The notes: generated by a model not told the origin, from the letters alone. A stretch of DNA of 64,000 nucleotides from Inhella inkyongensis (GCF_005952805.1 NZ_CP040709.1:620001-684000), one strand, 5' to 3'. Counted from the stretch's first letter, positions 18,371 through 40,178 are shown. A program made the numbers and translations.

Positions 18371-18371
<1 letters not shown>
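17940..18371 (+). CDS. rplK: 50S ribosomal protein L11
   Basis: 143 aa; binds the GTPase-associated region of 23S rRNA and is needed for RelA activation. N-terminal [20 protein letters not shown] and [17 protein letters not shown] are diagnostic. The stop overlaps the rplA start (ATGA). The 141-bp gap after nusG holds a GGGAG/CTCCC hairpin and no clear terminator. Confidence 0.99.
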
Positions 18372-19078
<707 letters not shown>

Positions 19079-19339
19079 CTAGAAATCTCAGGCCGACGCA
19101 AGAAGGCCTGGAAGTGGTGGGCCGCCACTCTTTCGAGTGGCGGGTCATCCAAGACCGTTGGTGCCTCTGAGGCCTAAGTGAGAGCCGTAAGGCTTGAAGC
19201 CAGCGCAGATGGCGTACCCGCCGACGAGGAATATCCGATGCAGTGCAAACTGAAATCGGGGCTCCAAGACGGCAAGGTCGCTAAAACCGGTGCGATTCCG
19301 GGGTGCAAGCCCTGGCGTCGCGATGTGAGGAGATAGACC
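19079..19339 (+). promoter_or_regulatory. rplJ-rplL leader (L10 leader region)
   Basis: This 261-bp untranslated stretch before rplJ occupies the position of the L10(L12)4 autoregulatory leader. It contains a perfect hairpin CCGCCACTC-TTTC-GAGTGGCGG (19122-19143) and further pairing segments near 19225-19320. Regulatory role inferred from position; no strong promoter hexamers seen. Confidence 0.55.
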
Positions 19340-19852
19340 TTGAGTCTGAATCGCAACGAGAAGGCAGCCGTCGTCTCGGAAGTGGCCGCGCAAGCTGCCA
19401 AGTCCCAGACGCTCGCGATCGCCGAGTACCGTGGCCTCACCGTGGAAGCTCTGAACAAGCTGCGCATCGACGCGCGGTCCAAGGGTGTGTACCTTCACGT
19501 GCTGAAGAACACCCTGGCCCGTCGTGCTGTTGCCGGCACCCCGTTCGAGCCCGCGGCGGAGCTGATGGTCGGTCCGCTGATCTACGGCTTTTCCGAAGAT
19601 GCAGTCGCCGCCGCCAAGGTGGTGGCCGACTTCGCCAAGAGCAACGACAAGCTGGTCCTCAAGGGTGGCGCCTACAACGGCAAGGCCCTGGACGTGAACA
19701 GCCTGAAGACTCTGGCATCTGTGCCCAGCAAGGAAGTCCTGCTGTCGCAGATCGCTGGTTTGCTCAAGTCGCCCGTGCAGCGTACCGCTGCCGTTCTGGC
19801 GGCGCTGGCAGCCAAGCGTGGCGAGGGTGCCGAAGCGCCCGCCGCTGCCTAA
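19340..19852 (+). CDS. rplJ: 50S ribosomal protein L10
   Basis: 170 aa; anchors L7/L12 dimers to the ribosomal stalk. Starts at TTG 19340, supported by GAGGAGATAGACC just upstream and by the family start [12 protein letters not shown]. Motifs [20 protein letters not shown] and [13 protein letters not shown] match. The unusual TTG start may help keep output tied to the regulatory leader. Confidence 0.98.
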   Translation: MSLNRNEKAAVVSEVAAQAAKSQTLAIAEYRGLTVEALNKLRIDARSKGVYLHVLKNTLARRAVAGTPFEPAAELMVGPLIYGFSEDAVAAAKVVADFAKSNDKLVLKGGAYNGKALDVNSLKTLASVPSKEVLLSQIAGLLKSPVQRTAAVLAALAAKRGEGAEAPAAA

Positions 19853-19900
19853 TTGGCACGCATCCGTTTTCATACATTTTTCGATTCTTAGGAGCCCCAA

Positions 19901-20281
19901 ATGGCATTCGATAAAGACGCTTTCCTGACCGCCCTGGACAGCATGTCCGTGATGGAACTCAATGACCTGGTGAAGGCCATTGAAGAGAAGTTCGGCGTGT
20001 CCGCCGCTTCGATGGCCGCCCCGGCCGCTGGTGGCGCTGCCGTCGGTGGTGCCGCCGCCGCTGAAGAGAAGACCGAATTCAACGTCGTGCTGACCGAAGC
20101 CGGCGCCAACAAGGTTGGCGTGATCAAGGCCGTGCGCGAGCTGACCGGTCTGGGTCTGAAGGAAGCCAAGGACCTGGTCGATGGCGCCCCCAAGACCGTC
20201 AAGGAAGCCATGCCCAAGGCCGACGCCGAAGCCGCTGTCAAGAAGCTGGTCGAAGCCGGCGCCAAGGCCGAACTGAAGTAA
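19901..20281 (+). CDS. rplL: 50S ribosomal protein L7/L12
   Basis: 126 aa stalk protein recruiting translation GTPases. N-terminal dimerisation helix with [20 protein letters not shown], an Ala/Gly-rich hinge ([18 protein letters not shown]), and a C-terminal domain with [25 protein letters not shown] precedes the ATG. Confidence 0.99.
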   Translation: MAFDKDAFLTALDSMSVMELNDLVKAIEEKFGVSAASMAAPAAGGAAVGGAAAAEEKTEFNVVLTEAGANKVGVIKAVRELTGLGLKEAKDLVDGAPKTVKEAMPKADAEAAVKKLVEAGAKAELK

Positions 20282-20680
20282 TTCGCTCGGTGCTCGGCTA
20301 CTGCGCCGGGCCATCTCGCTCCTGCGATGCTCGCCGTACCCAAGTACGGCTGCGCCTCTCGAAGCGACCTGGCTCCGGCTCGCGACGCCGCTCACCGACC
20401 GAATGCACGAGGTCGAACTCTGGAAACGGAGTTCGGCCTTGTGTCCTTTCCGAAGAGTCTCTTCGCAAAGGTCCGGCTGCCCTACAATGCCGGGTTTTTA
20501 CGAAGGTTCTCTGATCCGACTGCAGAGAACGGGTTTGGTCGAGCCCGTGGCGCAATGCCAGGGGTTGTCTGCCAGCGGCGGGTAGTGGCCCGTCACCGAA
20601 CCTCGAATGCAATGTTCGAGACGCCAGTCGTCCGGTGTGCTGACTGATCCCCACACACCACCCCCTCCCTCGGAGCTTTC
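20282..20680 (+). promoter_or_regulatory. rplL-rpoB intergenic region with palindromic repeat and promoter
   Basis: 399 bp without a credible gene. At about 20318-20370 lies a palindrome centred on GCCGTACCCAAGTACGGC, which from memory resembles a dispersed Burkholderiales intergenic repeat. Further on is a promoter candidate TCTTCG-17-TACAAT (-10 at 20483-20488) followed by GCCGGGTTTTTA. The remaining 190 bp would be the rpoB leader. Small ORFs here show no coding signature. Confidence 0.5.
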
Positions 20681-24808
<4,128 letters not shown>

Positions 24809-24827
24809 TTAGGAACAGGAGAACGAC

Positions 24828-29045
<4,218 letters not shown>

Positions 29046-29063
29046 TCTGCGTTGGCTGGACTG

Positions 29064-29092
29064 AAAGGGCGACCCGCGGGTCGCCCTTTTTT
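29064..29092 (+). terminator. Intrinsic terminator of the rpoBC operon
   Basis: AAAGGGCGACCCGC pairs with GGGTCGCCC and is followed by six T residues. It also lies at the 3' end of the convergent PIN-domain gene, so it may serve both directions. Confidence 0.9.
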
Positions 29093-29567
29093 ATGAGGTG
29101 CTGGCGCTGCGATTCAGCCAGTCGGCCCAACCCGCTTCGGGGGTTTGGATCAACACGCCGCGCAGAGCAGCCTTCTTGCGCCAATGCAGCAGCGCGCGAT
29201 CGCGGCTCCAAAGGCGGATGGGACTGAGCGCCAGCGCCAGATCCAAGAACTTCTGGTCATCTGGGTCGCTGCAGCGCCAAGGCGCGGCCTGAGTCGGATG
29301 CGGGGCCAAGCGGCATATTGCCTCGGGTGCCAGCAGGATCGGATCGGGTGTCCAGCGCTCGGGCCAGGGGCGGGCCCGCACATGGGCCAGTTCCTCCAGC
29401 ATGGGGGCGCTGGCAATCCAGTGCAGATCACCCTGAAGCAAAGCCTGGCCAAGGCCCATCAGGCTGGGTTGACGGAACAGCCAGAGCTCCAGCAGCACGT
29501 GGGTGTCCAGCAGCAGAGGCCAGGCGTTCAGGGTTGGGGGCGGGGTGGGTACATCGCGCTCTTGCAT
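29091..29567 (-). CDS. PIN-domain protein (putative ribonuclease, lone)
   Basis: 158 aa. PIN-fold acidic residues are visible: LLLDTHVLLELW (Asp20), the Glu pair in MLEELAHV, SDPDDQKFLDLAL and LWSRDRALL. This resembles the PIN_3 / TIGR00305 group, often annotated as toxin components. No antitoxin-sized ORF is adjacent, so a toxin-antitoxin role is not supported. The gene converges on rpoC, and its ATG (29567) overlaps the -35 box of the divergent rpsL promoter, so the two transcription units may interfere. Confidence 0.82.
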   Translation of the reverse strand: MQERDVPTPPPTLNAWPLLLDTHVLLELWLFRQPSLMGLGQALLQGDLHWIASAPMLEELAHVRARPWPERWTPDPILLAPEAICRLAPHPTQAAPWRCSDPDDQKFLDLALALSPIRLWSRDRALLHWRKKAALRGVLIQTPEAGWADWLNRSASTS

Positions 29568-29589
29568 CTATCACTTTGCTGGCTATAAT
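29562..29589 (+). promoter_or_regulatory. str operon (rpsL) promoter
   Basis: TTGCAT (29562-29567), 16-base spacer, consensus TATAAT (29584-29589), then CGCCGGCTTTTC. The -35 box overlaps the start codon of the PIN gene on the other strand. The leader to rpsL is about 98 bases. Confidence 0.75.
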
Positions 29590-29692
29590 CGCCGGCTTTT
29601 CTTCGGATTGGCCGAGGTGCGCCTGCGTCTGTAAGCGCATGCTGCGGTGGAATCCGGATTCTCTTTGACTTCAAACGGGAACAAGTCAAACC

Positions 29693-30067
29693 ATGCCAAC
29701 GATCAATCAGCTCGTGCGCCACGGCCGTCAGGCCGAGGTCACGAAATCCAAGTCGCCTGCGATGCAGGACTGCCCGCAGCGCCGTGGCGTCTGCACCCGC
29801 GTGTACACCACGACCCCGAAGAAGCCGAACTCGGCTCTGCGTAAGGTTGCCAAGGTGCGCCTGACCAACGGTTTCGAGGTCATCTCGTACATCGGCGGTG
29901 AAGGCCACAACCTGCAAGAGCACAGCGTGGTGCTGGTGCGCGGCGGCCGTGTGAAGGACTTGCCCGGTGTGCGTTACCACATCGTGCGCGGTTCGCTCGA
30001 CCTGCAGGGCGTTAAGGATCGCAAGCAGTCGCGCTCCAAGTACGGCGCCAAGCGTCCGAAGAAGTAA
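29693..30067 (+). CDS. rpsL: 30S ribosomal protein S12
   Basis: 124 aa decoding-centre protein. [18 protein letters not shown] carries Lys43 and [14 protein letters not shown]ys88, the wild-type, streptomycin-sensitive residues. First gene of the str operon. Confidence 0.99.
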   Translation: MPTINQLVRHGRQAEVTKSKSPAMQDCPQRRGVCTRVYTTTPKKPNSALRKVAKVRLTNGFEVISYIGGEGHNLQEHSVVLVRGGRVKDLPGVRYHIVRGSLDLQGVKDRKQSRSKYGAKRPKK

Positions 30068-30195
30068 TCACAAGTCGGCTCCGAATTTGGGAGCCATGGC
30101 GGTTGCACCAGCGGGTGCGCCGAGTAAGTGGATGGCGCCAAGCTGGCCCTCCGCGGTTGCCGCAAGCAGCCAACTGAAGAGATAAAGGAAGAGAA
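30068..30195 (+). promoter_or_regulatory. rpsL-rpsG intercistronic region (possible S7 target)
   Basis: 128 bp with hairpin GGCTCC-GAATTTG-GGAGCC near 30077-30095. In E. coli S7 represses translation at the S12-S7 gap; the position matches but structural identity with that site is not shown. Confidence 0.35.
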
Positions 30196-30666
30196 ATGCC
30201 TCGTCGTCGCGAAGTACCGAAGCGCGAGATCCTGCCGGATCCGAAATTCAACAGCGTGGACCTGTCCAAGTTCATGAACGTCATCATGGAATCGGGCAAG
30301 AAGGCCGTTGCCGAACGCATCATTTACGGTGCGCTCGAGCAGGTCGAGAAGAAGTCTGGCAAGGACCCGCTGGAAGTGTTCACGATCGCGCTGAACAACA
30401 TCAAGCCGATGGTCGAAGTGAAGTCCCGCCGCGTGGGCGGTGCGAACTACCAAGTTCCCGTGGAAGTTCGCCCGGTGCGCCGCGTGGCCCTGGCCATGCG
30501 CTGGTTGAAGGAATCGGCGCGCAAGCGTGGTGAAAAGTCGATGGCCCAACGTTTGGCCAACGAACTGCTGGAGGCCTCGGAAGGCCGCGGCGGCGCCATG
30601 AAGAAGCGTGACGAAGTCCACCGCATGGCAGACGCCAACAAGGCGTTCTCGCACTTCCGCTTCTAA
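30196..30666 (+). CDS. rpsG: 30S ribosomal protein S7
   Basis: 156 aa; nucleates assembly of the 30S head and contacts E-site tRNA. Motifs [20 protein letters not shown] and [20 protein letters not shown] are diagnostic. AAGGAAGAGAA precedes the ATG. Confidence 0.99.
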   Translation: MPRRREVPKREILPDPKFNSVDLSKFMNVIMESGKKAVAERIIYGALEQVEKKSGKDPLEVFTIALNNIKPMVEVKSRRVGGANYQVPVEVRPVRRVALAMRWLKESARKRGEKSMAQRLANELLEASEGRGGAMKKRDEVHRMADANKAFSHFRF

Positions 30667-30735
30667 ACTCAGCCCCCTTCGGCCGCCGCGGGTTTTCACT
30701 AACCCGACGGCGGCTCACGCATTTCGGAGCAAACC

Positions 30736-32838
<2,103 letters not shown>

Positions 32839-32846
32839 TTCCCCCT

Positions 32847-32907
32847 GGTCTGCGGGCCACTCGCCACCGGTGCCCGTCCCGGTGGAGTTCGAGTGGTTCG
32901 ACAGACC
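32847..32907 (+). other. Three-tier hairpin in the fusA-tuf gap
   Basis: Paired arms read GGTCTG with CAGACC, CCACTCG with CGAGTGG, and CCACCGG with CCGGTGG, separated by small internal loops and closed by TGCCCGTC. There is no T-run, so it is not a terminator; RNase processing or leader control of tuf is possible. Confidence 0.6.
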
Positions 32908-32949
32908 TAAAACCCCAGACGGGCCTCAGTTCTTTTTGGAGATATTGCA

Positions 32950-34140
<1,191 letters not shown>

Positions 34141-34190
34141 TCAATCCTTGAGGCGCGCTGGGCTCACCCGGCGCGCACGGAAGGCAAATC

Positions 34191-34502
34191 ATGCAAAAGC
34201 AAAAAATCCGCATCCGCCTCAAGGCCTTCGATTACAAGCTGATCGATCAGTCGGCTCTGGAAATTGTTGAAACCGCCAAGCGCACCGGCGCCATCGTCAA
34301 GGGCCCCGTGCCCCTGCCGACCCGCCTGGAGCGTTTTGACATCCTGCGCTCGCCGCACGTCAACAAGACCAGCCGCGACCAGTTCGAGATTCGCACCCAC
34401 CAGCGCCTGATGGACATCGTCGACCCGACGGACAAGACCGTTGACGCGCTGATGAAGTTGGACCTGCCGGCTGGCGTGGACGTCGAGATCAAGCTGCAGT
34501 AA
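34191..34502 (+). CDS. rpsJ: 30S ribosomal protein S10
   Basis: 103 aa; also NusE in antitermination complexes, partner of NusG. Motifs [20 protein letters not shown] and [20 protein letters not shown]. Located 50 bp after tuf and followed by a terminator, so it belongs to the str transcript rather than heading an S10 operon. Confidence 0.99.
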   Translation: MQKQKIRIRLKAFDYKLIDQSALEIVETAKRTGAIVKGPVPLPTRLERFDILRSPHVNKTSRDQFEIRTHQRLMDIVDPTDKTVDALMKLDLPAGVDVEIKLQ

Positions 34503-34522
34503 TTTCGCGCTCCGCGCGACAG

Positions 34523-34548
34523 GGCGACCCTTTTGGGTCGCCTTTTTT
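34523..34548 (+). terminator. Intrinsic terminator after rpsJ
   Basis: GGCGACCC-TTTT-GGGTCGCC followed by six T residues. It separates rpsJ from rplC, normally continuous in the S10 operon. Confidence 0.88.
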
Positions 34549-34569
34549 CATTCGGCCCCAAGATTCCGC

Positions 34570-34599
34570 TTGGCGGTCGGGCGCAATCGACACTAGAAT
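34570..34599 (+). promoter_or_regulatory. Promoter of rplC operon
   Basis: TTGGCG (34570-34575), 18-base spacer, TAGAAT (34594-34599), then CGCGGGCTTTCC. About 140 bases of leader precede rplC, space enough for an L4-type autoregulatory structure. Confidence 0.65.
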
Positions 34600-34747
34600 C
34601 GCGGGCTTTCCCCGTGTGCCTAGGTGCGCTGGGATGGTGCTGCTTGTTGCTTCGGCTTGCCTGGGGTGATGTGTGGCAATTAGGGCGCCCGGCCAATCGA
34701 TGTCGGGTGTGTCAAACAAAGGCCTCGATTTGGGGCTGGAGAAAGCA

Positions 34748-35416
34748 ATGAGTCTTAGCAATCGTCTCGGATTGCTGGGCCGCAAGGTGGGCATGATGCG
34801 CATCTTCACGGACGATGGCGACGCCATCCCCGTGACGGTGCTGGATGTGTCCAACAACCGCGTGGCTCAGATCAAGACCCAAGAGAGCGACGGCTATACC
34901 GCCATTCAAGTGGCGTATGGCAACCGTAAAGCCTCTCGGGTCAGCAAGCCCGAAGCCGGTCACTTCGCCAAGGCGGGTGTGGAAGCCGGTGAAGTGCTGA
35001 AGGAGTTCCGCGTGTCCGCCGACGTCGTCGCCGAATACAAGGCTGGCGCCACCGTGCCGGTGACCCTGTTTGCCGTGGGCCAAAAGGTCGACGTGCAGGG
35101 CACCTCGATCGGTAAGGGTTTCGAGGGCACGATCAAGCGCCACAACTTCGGTTCGCAGCGCGCTTCGCACGGTAACAGCCGTTCGCACAACGTGCCGGGT
35201 TCGATCTCGATGGCGCAAGATCCGGGCCGCGTGTTTCCGGGCAAGCGCATGTCGGGTCATATGGGCGACGAAACCGTCACCACCCAGAATCTGGACATCG
35301 TCCGCATTGACGAAGCCCGCCAGCTGCTGCTGGTCAAGGGTGCCGTTCCGGGCAGCAAGAACGGCCACGTGGTCGTGCGCCCGGCCGTCAAGGCCAAGAG
35401 CAAAGGAGCCCAGTGA
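34748..35416 (+). CDS. rplC: 50S ribosomal protein L3
   Basis: 222 aa from ATG 34748 (GGAGAAAGCA upstream). [20 protein letters not shown] at the start and [17 protein letters not shown] are diagnostic; the loop [14 protein letters not shown] with the modifiable Gln region [15 protein letters not shown] reaches the peptidyl-transferase centre. Upstream in-frame codons lack a ribosome binding site. Overlaps rplD (ATGA). Confidence 0.99.
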   Translation: MSLSNRLGLLGRKVGMMRIFTDDGDAIPVTVLDVSNNRVAQIKTQESDGYTAIQVAYGNRKASRVSKPEAGHFAKAGVEAGEVLKEFRVSADVVAEYKAGATVPVTLFAVGQKVDVQGTSIGKGFEGTIKRHNFGSQRASHGNSRSHNVPGSISMAQDPGRVFPGKRMSGHMGDETVTTQNLDIVRIDEARQLLLVKGAVPGSKNGHVVVRPAVKAKSKGAQ

Positions 35417-36036
35417 TGCAACTCGAGCTCCTGAACGAACAAGGTCAGGCCGCCGGCAAGGTCGACGCCCCTGACACCGTTTTCGCCCGTGATTACAACG
35501 AAGCCCTGGTGCACCAGGTGGTCGTGGCCTATCAGGCCAACGCCCGCCAGGGTACCCGTGCCCAGAAGGATCGTGGCGAGGTCAAGCATTCGACCAAGAA
35601 GCCCTTCCGTCAGAAAGGCACCGGCAACGCCCGTGCTGGTATGACCTCGTCGCCGCTGTGGCGTGGAGGCGGTCGGATTTTCCCGAATCGCCCGGATGAG
35701 AACTTCAGCCACAAGCTGAACAAGAAGATGTATCGCGCCGGTATGGCGTCGATCCTGTCGCAGCTGGCCCGCGAAGGTCGCATGGCCGTGGTGGATTCGC
35801 TGAAGATCGAAGCCCCCAAGACCAAGCTGTTGGCTGCCAAGTTCAAGGCCATGGGCCTGGAATCGGTGCTGCTGATCGCCGACGAGGTGGATGACAACCT
35901 GTTCCTGGCCTCGCGCAACCTGCACAACGTGCTGGTGATCGAGCCGCGTCACGCCGACCCGCTGTCGCTGGTGCACTTCAAGAAAGTGCTCGTGACCAAG
36001 GCCGCGATGGAGCAGCTCAAGGAGATGTTCGAATGA
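35416..36036 (+). CDS. rplD: 50S ribosomal protein L4
   Basis: 206 aa; lines the exit tunnel and in many bacteria autoregulates the S10 operon. The tunnel loop [20 protein letters not shown] carries the wild-type macrolide-contact residues. ATG 35416 with AAAGGAG upstream is preferred over the GTG at 35413. Confidence 0.99.
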   Translation: MQLELLNEQGQAAGKVDAPDTVFARDYNEALVHQVVVAYQANARQGTRAQKDRGEVKHSTKKPFRQKGTGNARAGMTSSPLWRGGGRIFPNRPDENFSHKLNKKMYRAGMASILSQLAREGRMAVVDSLKIEAPKTKLLAAKFKAMGLESVLLIADEVDDNLFLASRNLHNVLVIEPRHADPLSLVHFKKVLVTKAAMEQLKEMFE

Positions 36037-36347
36037 GCGCGCCGAAGTTTGACGAGGGCCGTCTGGCCCAGGTGCTGCTGGCCCCGATCGTGAGCGAGAA
36101 GGCCACCTCGGTTGCCGAAAAGCACAACCAAGTGCTGTTCAAGGTGATGCGCGACGCCACCAAGCCGGAAATCAAGGCTGCCGTGGAGCTGATGTTCAAG
36201 GTCGAAGTGGCCTCGGTCAGCGTCGTGAACATCAAGGGCAAGACCAAGCGCTTTGGTGGCCGTGTGGGCCGCCGTGACCACGTGAAGAAGGCCTATGTGG
36301 CCCTCAAGCCGGGTCAAGAGCTGAACTTCTCCGGGGAGGCTGCGTAA
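36033..36347 (+). CDS. rplW: 50S ribosomal protein L23
   Basis: 104 aa exit-tunnel protein, docking site for trigger factor and [23 protein letters not shown] and [13 protein letters not shown] are typical. Overlaps the end of rplD by four bases. Confidence 0.98.
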   Translation: MSAPKFDEGRLAQVLLAPIVSEKATSVAEKHNQVLFKVMRDATKPEIKAAVELMFKVEVASVSVVNIKGKTKRFGGRVGRRDHVKKAYVALKPGQELNFSGEAA

Positions 36348-37172
36348 ATGGCCGTCGTAAAAGTTAAGCCGACCTCGCCTGGCCGTCGTGCTGTGGTGAA
36401 GGTGGTGCACAAGCACCTGCACAAGGGCGCTCCGGAAGCATCCCTGGTCGAGCCGCAGAAGCAAAAGTCTGGCCGTAACAACAACGGTCACATCACGATG
36501 CGCCACAAGGGCGGTGGTCATAAGCACCACTACCGCGTGGTGGACTTCCGTCGCAACAAGGACGGCATTCCGGCCAAGGTCGAGCGCATTGAGTACGACC
36601 CCAACCGTACGGCTCACATCGCTCTGGTGTGCTATGCCGACGGCGAGCGTCGCTACATCATTGCCCCGCGCAATCTGGAAGTGGGCACGACCCTGCTGAG
36701 CGGCGCTGAGGCTCCGATCAAGCCGGGCAATACCTTGCCGATCCGCAACATCCCCATCGGTTCGACCATTCACTGCGTCGAGATGCTGCCGGGCAAGGGC
36801 GCTCAGATCGCCCGTTCGGCTGGCACCTCGGTGACCCTGATGGCGCGTGATGGTGCCTACGCTCAGATCCGTCTGCGTTCGGGCGAAGTGCGCAAAGTGC
36901 ACATCGACTGCCGTGCGACCCTGGGTGAAGTCAGCAACGAAGAGCACAACCTGCGCCAGTACGGCAAGGCCGGTGCCAAGCGTTGGCTGGGCATTCGTCC
37001 GACCGTCCGTGGTACCGCGATGAACCCAGTGGATCACCCGCACGGTGGTGGCGAAGGCCGCACCGGCGAGGGCCAGGTCCCTGTGTCGCCGTGGAACACC
37101 ATGACCAAGGGTTTCCGTACCCGTTCCAACAAGCGCACGCAGACCTTCATCGTCTCGCGTCGCAAGAAATAA
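36348..37172 (+). CDS. rplB: 50S ribosomal protein L2
   Basis: 274 aa; promotes subunit joining and peptidyl-transferase assembly. [20 protein letters not shown] and the C-terminal [20 protein letters not shown] with the conserved catalytic-centre His are present. Starts directly at the rplW stop. Confidence 0.99.
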   Translation: MAVVKVKPTSPGRRAVVKVVHKHLHKGAPEASLVEPQKQKSGRNNNGHITMRHKGGGHKHHYRVVDFRRNKDGIPAKVERIEYDPNRTAHIALVCYADGERRYIIAPRNLEVGTTLLSGAEAPIKPGNTLPIRNIPIGSTIHCVEMLPGKGAQIARSAGTSVTLMARDGAYAQIRLRSGEVRKVHIDCRATLGEVSNEEHNLRQYGKAGAKRWLGIRPTVRGTAMNPVDHPHGGGEGRTGEGQVPVSPWNTMTKGFRTRSNKRTQTFIVSRRKK

Positions 37173-37181
37173 GGGGCCGTC

Positions 37182-37460
37182 ATGAGTCGTTCTCTTAAGA
37201 AGGGCCCGTTCGTCGACGCCCACCTGATGGCCAAGGTCGAAAAGGCCAGCGCCAACAAGGACAAGAAGCCGATCAAGACCTGGTCGCGCCGTTCGACCAT
37301 CCTGCCCGAGTTCATCGGTCTGACCATTGCCGTGCACAACGGACGTCAGCACGTGCCGGTCTATGTGAGTGACCAGATGGTTGGTCACAAACTGGGTGAA
37401 TTCGCGCTGACCCGTACCTTCAAGGGTCACCCGGCCGACAAGAAGGCCGGTAAGAAGTAA
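37182..37460 (+). CDS. rpsS: 30S ribosomal protein S19
   Basis: 92 aa, 30S head. [40 protein letters not shown] and [16 protein letters not shown] are diagnostic. Confidence 0.99.
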   Translation: MSRSLKKGPFVDAHLMAKVEKASANKDKKPIKTWSRRSTILPEFIGLTIAVHNGRQHVPVYVSDQMVGHKLGEFALTRTFKGHPADKKAGKK

Positions 37461-37471
37461 GGATGCCCACG

Positions 37472-37801
37472 ATGGAAACCAAAGCAATCGTTCGCGGCGT
37501 CCGCCTGTCCTGCGATAAGGGCCGCCTTGTGGCGGACCTGATCCGCGGCAAGAAGGTGGACCAGGCGCTCAACATCCTGACCTTCACCCAGAAGAAGGCC
37601 GCCGGCATCATCAAGAAGGCTCTGGAGTCGGCTATCGCCAACGCCGAGCACAACGACGGTGCCGATATCGACGCTCTGAAGGTGACCTCGATTTACGTCG
37701 AGCAAGGCACCACGCTGAAGCGTTTCACCGCGCGCGCCAAGGGTCGTGGCAACCGCATCAGCAAGCCCACCTGTCACATCTATGTGACGGTCGGCAACTG
37801 A
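37472..37801 (+). CDS. rplV: 50S ribosomal protein L22
   Basis: 109 aa; its beta-hairpin reaches the exit tunnel. The start [20 protein letters not shown] is chosen at 37472 because AAGGA is eight bases upstream and the length equals that of Burkholderia L22; the ATG at 37463 lies almost on the ribosome binding site. C-terminal [20 protein letters not shown]. Confidence 0.97.
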   Translation: METKAIVRGVRLSCDKGRLVADLIRGKKVDQALNILTFTQKKAAGIIKKALESAIANAEHNDGADIDALKVTSIYVEQGTTLKRFTARAKGRGNRISKPTCHIYVTVGN

Positions 37802-37817
37802 GGGGGCTGGAGAGACT

Positions 37818-38627
37818 ATGGGACAAAAAATCCATCCGGTTGGCTTCCGCCTGCCCGTTACCCGTAATTGGTCCTCGCGCTGGTACGCGTCGAGCCGCAA
37901 CTTCGCCGGCATGCTGGCCGAAGACCTGCGCGTTCGCGAGTTCCTGAAGACCAAGCTCAAGAATGCCGCGGTCTCGCGCATCCTGATCGAGCGCCCCGCC
38001 AAGAACGCCCGCATCACCATCTTCTCGGCACGCCCGGGCGTGGTGATCGGCAAGAAGGGCGAGGACATCGAGAACCTGAAGGCTCAACTCGGCAAGTTGC
38101 TGGGCGTGCCGGTGGCCGTGAACATCGAAGAAGTGCGCAAGCCCGAAGTCGATGCTCAACTGATCGCCGAATCGATCACCCAGCAGCTCGAGAAGCGCAT
38201 CATGTTCCGTCGCGCCATGAAGCGTGCGATGCAGAACGCCATGCGTCTGGGTGCTCAAGGCATCAAGATCATGTCGGCCGGTCGTTTGAACGGCATCGAA
38301 ATCGCCCGTACCGAGTGGTATCGCGAAGGTCGCGTGCCCCTTCACACCCTGAAGGCGGACATCGACTACGGCACCTCGGAAGCCAAGACCACCTACGGCG
38401 TCATCGGCGTCAAGGTCTGGGTCTACCGTGGCGACCGCTTGGCCAACGGCGAAGCGCCGGTGCTCAAGTGCGTCGAGGGCGAAGACGATCGTCGCAACCG
38501 CCGTCCGGGCCGTCCGGGTCCTGGCCGTGGTCGTGATGGCAAGCCGGGCGAGGGCGGTGACCGTCCTGCAGCCAAGCGCGTGGTGCGCCAGCCGGCTAAC
38601 GCCGCTGCTGCGCCCAAAGGAGACTAA
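37818..38627 (+). CDS. rpsC: 30S ribosomal protein S3
   Basis: 269 aa; mRNA entry and helicase function. KH domain [20 protein letters not shown], then [20 protein letters not shown] and [20 protein letters not shown]. The last 50 residues form a basic, Gly/Arg/Pro-rich tail ([19 protein letters not shown]), longer than in E. coli, as is common in Burkholderiales. Confidence 0.99.
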   Translation: MGQKIHPVGFRLPVTRNWSSRWYASSRNFAGMLAEDLRVREFLKTKLKNAAVSRILIERPAKNARITIFSARPGVVIGKKGEDIENLKAQLGKLLGVPVAVNIEEVRKPEVDAQLIAESITQQLEKRIMFRRAMKRAMQNAMRLGAQGIKIMSAGRLNGIEIARTEWYREGRVPLHTLKADIDYGTSEAKTTYGVIGVKVWVYRGDRLANGEAPVLKCVEGEDDRRNRRPGRPGPGRGRDGKPGEGGDRPAAKRVVRQPANAAAAPKGD

Positions 38628-38629
38628 AC

Positions 38630-39046
38630 ATGCTGCAACCTGCTCGTCGCAAATTCCGCAAAGAGCAAAAGGGCCGCAACACCGGCGTCGCCACCCGTGG
38701 CGCCCAGGTGTCGTTTGGCGAGTTTGGCCTGAAGGCCACCGAGCGCGGTCGTATCACCGCTCGCCAGATCGAAGCAGCCCGTCGTGCCATCTCGCGCCAT
38801 ATCAAGCGCGGCGGCCGCATCTTCATCCGCATCTTCCCGGACAAGCCGATTTCTAAGAAGCCTGCCGAAGTGCGTATGGGTAACGGTAAGGGCAATCCGG
38901 AGTACTACGTCGCTGAGATTCAGCCGGGCAAGGTGCTCTATGAACTCAACGGCGTGCCGGAAGCTTTGGCCCGTGAGGCGTTCACTCTGGCTGCAGCCAA
39001 GCTGCCGCTGAAGTGCACCTTCGTCGAACGCCAGCTCGGCGCCTGA
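38630..39046 (+). CDS. rplP: 50S ribosomal protein L16
   Basis: 138 aa near the A-site tRNA elbow. [40 protein letters not shown] and [20 protein letters not shown] are diagnostic. AAAGGAG precedes the ATG. Confidence 0.99.
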   Translation: MLQPARRKFRKEQKGRNTGVATRGAQVSFGEFGLKATERGRITARQIEAARRAISRHIKRGGRIFIRIFPDKPISKKPAEVRMGNGKGNPEYYVAEIQPGKVLYELNGVPEALAREAFTLAAAKLPLKCTFVERQLGA

Positions 39047-39057
39047 AAGGGAAGACC

Positions 39058-39258
39058 ATGAAGGCATCTGAACTGCGCGCCAAAGACGTGGCCGCACTCG
39101 AAACCGAAGTCAAAGAGCTGCTCAAGGCCCATTTCGGCCTGCGCATGCAAAAGGCTACCCAGCAACTGTCCAACCACACGATGCTCGGCAAGACCCGCCG
39201 CGACATCGCTCGTGCCAAGACCGTGCTGGCCCAGAAGAAGAAGGAGTCGGCCAAATGA
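39058..39258 (+). CDS. rpmC: 50S ribosomal protein L29
   Basis: 66 aa. [20 protein letters not shown] and [20 protein letters not shown]; start set by AAAGGGAAGACC upstream. Overlaps rpsQ by four bases. Confidence 0.98.
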   Translation: MKASELRAKDVAALETEVKELLKAHFGLRMQKATQQLSNHTMLGKTRRDIARAKTVLAQKKKESAK

Positions 39259-39536
39259 GCAACGTCGCCACGCAAGCCGCTGCGAAAGTGCAGCGCACGC
39301 TGGTGGGCCGTGTGGTCAGCGACAAGCGCGCCAAGACCATCACCGTGCTCGTCGAGCGCCGCACCAAGCACGAGCTGTACGGCAAGATCGTCGCCACCTC
39401 CCGCAAGTACCACGCCCACGATGAAAAGGGCGAGTACAAGATGGGTGATGTCGTTGAGATCGCCGAAAGCCGTCCGCTGTCCAAGACCAAGAACTGGGTT
39501 GTGACCCGCTTGGTCGAGCGCGCTGAGACGGTCTAA
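39255..39536 (+). CDS. rpsQ: 30S ribosomal protein S17
   Basis: 93 aa. [20 protein letters not shown] and [20 protein letters not shown] are diagnostic. Last gene before a terminator, so the S10-type transcript ends here. Confidence 0.98.
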   Translation: MSNVATQAAAKVQRTLVGRVVSDKRAKTITVLVERRTKHELYGKIVATSRKYHAHDEKGEYKMGDVVEIAESRPLSKTKNWVVTRLVERAETV

Positions 39537-39554
39537 GTACCGGCTCAACCGCCC

Positions 39555-39589
39555 AAGCCGCACGCCGCTCTCGCGCCGTGCGGCTTTTT
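39555..39589 (+). terminator. Intrinsic terminator after rpsQ
   Basis: AAGCCGCACG (39555-39564) pairs with CGTGCGGCTT (39577-39586) and leads into a T-run. It separates the S10 genes from the peroxiredoxin and spc genes. Confidence 0.88.
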
Positions 39590-39618
39590 CATTTTCGTCA
39601 CCGCAAAGGTGCTGTCTG

Positions 39619-40113
39619 ATGATCGGGACCTCTCTCCCCTCGGTCACACTCTATGAGTGCCCGCCCGCGCTTGAAGGGGCCTGTCCCTCAGGCCCTGTCG
39701 CCGTTGACATGCGTGCCGAGTCGGCGGGCAAGACGGTGCTTCTCTTTGCCCTGCCAGGCGCATTCACGCCTACTTGCTCCGCCCAGCACTTGCCCGGCTA
39801 TGTCCACCATGCGGCTGCATTGCGAGCGAAAGGTGTGGACGAAATTTGGTGTGTCTCCGTCAACGATGCCTTTGTGATGAGAGCCTGGGGTGATGCACTC
39901 GGCGTTGGCTCATCGATACGAATGCTTGCGGACGGCAACGCCGATCTGGCGGGCGCCTTGGGCTTGACGCTGGACCTGCGCGGGCGCGGAATGGGCATCC
40001 GTTCACAGCGATTTGCGCTCCTGATTCGGGATGGCTGCGTGGTGGACGCGCAAGTCGAAGAGCCCGGAAAGCTGGTCTGCAGTCGCGCCGAGAACATGCT
40101 CGCCTTGCTGTAG
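39619..40113 (+). CDS. Peroxiredoxin, Prx5/type II-like
   Basis: 164 aa thiol peroxidase that reduces hydroperoxides. The peroxidatic motif PGAFTPTCSAQHLPGY is complete with its Thr and Cys, LLFALPGAF precedes it, and the Arg-containing RSQRFALLIRDG follows. Downstream Cys residues (VVDAQVEEPGKLVCSRAENM) may resolve the sulfenate. Its codon choice is looser than that of the adjoining ribosomal genes, suggesting lower expression and later insertion. It lies between rpsQ and rplN with a terminator before and a promoter after, so it is probably transcribed separately. Confidence 0.9.
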   Translation: MIGTSLPSVTLYECPPALEGACPSGPVAVDMRAESAGKTVLLFALPGAFTPTCSAQHLPGYVHHAAALRAKGVDEIWCVSVNDAFVMRAWGDALGVGSSIRMLADGNADLAGALGLTLDLRGRGMGIRSQRFALLIRDGCVVDAQVEEPGKLVCSRAENMLALL

Positions 40114-40178
40114 GTTGGCGTCGCCTGTTGCCTTGAGTGGTTGTGTTTCGCAGCCCTCATCTTCTCTGCAACAAGTGC

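Noticed and set aside
29091..29567. PIN gene as part of a toxin-antitoxin module
   Set aside because: No small antitoxin ORF on either side; neighbours are rpoC and rpsL.
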